The position numbers and the translations under genes were made by a program. A stretch of DNA of 64,000 nucleotides from Trichoderma breve (lineage: Eukaryota; Ascomycota; Sordariomycetes; Hypocreales; Hypocreaceae), in NCBI RefSeq assembly GCF_028502605.1, contig NC_079235.1, positions 2,170,001 through 2,234,000 on the forward strand. Reading direction: 5' to 3'. The notes below the pieces were generated by a model, which did no database searches, was not told the DNA's origin, and saw only the letters and a list, made by a program, of their open reading frames with translations. The stretch's first letter is position 1. Each line of letters begins with the position of its first letter. Below, one piece after another: positions 63,214-64,000 of this stretch.

Positions 63214-64000
63214 ATGGCTCGTTCACGGAGCTCCCTGGCCTTGGGCCTGGGTCTGCTCTGCTGGATCACTCTTCTCTTCGCCCCTCTTGCATTTGTCGGA
63301 AAGGCCAATGCCAGCGATGAAGCGGACAACTACGGAACTGTTATCGGAATTGTAAGTCGACAACCCCACCATGGGTATTTGGTGGCCGCTTGTTAACACG
63401 TTTTCTCTCCTAGGATCTTGGTACTACCTACAGCTGTGTCGGTGTGATGCAGAAGGGCAAGGTTGAGATTCTCGTCAACGACCAGGGTAACCGAATTACT
63501 CCTTCCTACGTGGCCTTTACCGATGAGGAGCGACTGGTTGGCGACTCTGCCAAGAACCAGGCCGCCGCCAACCCCACCAACACCGTCTTCGATGTCAAGT
63601 CAGTTTGAGCCCTTTTACCAAGTGTAACCATCCATTTAGACGAGCAAGTTGCTAACCATTGCGCAGGCGATTGATTGGTCGCAAGTTCAACGAGAAGGAG
63701 ATCCAGGCCGACATCAAGCACTTCCCCTACAAGGTCATTGACCGTGATGGAAAGCCCATTGTCCAGGTTCAGGTCAACGGCCAGAAGAAGCAGTTCACTC
63801 CTGAGGAGGTTTCTGCCATGATTCTCGGAAAGATGAAGGAGGTCGCCGAGTCCTATTTGGGCAAGAAGGTCACCCACGCCGTCGTTACCGTCCCTGCCTA
63901 CTTCAACGTAAGTTTCCCTTTTGGTGTCTGAAAAGTAGGAGAGAACAAAGGAACGAGTTTGCTAACAATTTGATAGGACAACCAACGTCAAGCCACCAAG
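63214..64000 (+). CDS. bip1: ER Hsp70 chaperone BiP/Kar2, N-terminal part
   Basis: ER-lumenal Hsp70 that folds secretory proteins, drives translocation and senses unfolded proteins. Exons seen: 63214-63351, 63414-63598, 63667-63907 and 63977-64000 (cut by the right edge); introns of 62, 68 and 69 nt, all GT...AG. The 196 visible residues start with a signal peptide (hydrophobic [20 protein letters not shown]), with likely cleavage after ANA near residue 33. The Hsp70 nucleotide-binding domain follows: the phosphate-1 loop [11 protein letters not shown] spans the first splice site (from about residue 45), then [21 protein letters not shown] and [17 protein letters not shown]. The signal peptide separates it from cytosolic and mitochondrial Hsp70s. 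The C-terminal substrate domain and the HDEL-type signal lie outside the window. UPR control is expected from the family. Confidence 0.96.

Overview
This window is nuclear DNA of a filamentous ascomycete, most likely Trichoderma/Hypocrea or a close Hypocreales relative. The basis is the short (50-80 nt) GT...AG introns, moderate GC content with pyrimidine-rich leaders before start codons, fungal-only families (PPR-like mitochondrial protein, DUF1752/DUF3295 protein, large CHY zinc-finger protein), and an N-terminus of the ER Hsp70 that I recall as resembling Trichoderma BiP. The genus is an inference. No bacterial operons, CRISPR arrays, rRNA, intact transposons or credible complete tRNA genes were seen.

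Layout. 1-703 (-): N-terminal part of an unrecognised two-exon gene running off the left edge. 2585-5344 (+): intronless 919-residue PPR/helical-repeat protein. 5345-18748: a 13.4 kb gap between convergent genes with no supportable gene. 18749-20434 (-): DUF1752/DUF3295 (AreA GATA-like) protein with one intron. 20435-48494: a 28 kb gene-empty interval upstream of that gene, holding AT-rich tracts, microsatellites, G-runs, a polypurine block and, at roughly 41.9-46.8 kb, short frame-hopping coding-like pieces that may be gene remnants. 48495-50591 (-): 698-residue CHY zinc-finger protein. 50592-56648: a 6 kb gap. 56649-58545 (-): CCT5, the epsilon subunit of the cytosolic chaperonin, five exons including 13 and 18 nt microexons. 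59229-61818 (+): HBS1-type ribosome-rescue GTPase, four exons. 63214-64000 (+): the first four exons of BiP/Kar2, running off the right edge.

Functional theme. The right-hand 8 kb is a run of proteostasis genes: cytosolic folding (CCT5), rescue of stalled ribosomes (HBS1) and ER folding (BiP). CCT5 and HBS1 share a 683 bp divergent promoter region. The left two thirds is remarkable mainly for its lack of genes: about 47 kb of the 64 kb lies in three gaps. I did not find a convincing new biological system. The best leads are the oversized intervals around the DUF1752 gene, the recurrent (TTTTA)n tracts confined to the gaps, two introns whose retention would keep the reading frame, the CCT5 microexons, and a 51 nt truncated tRNA-like element.
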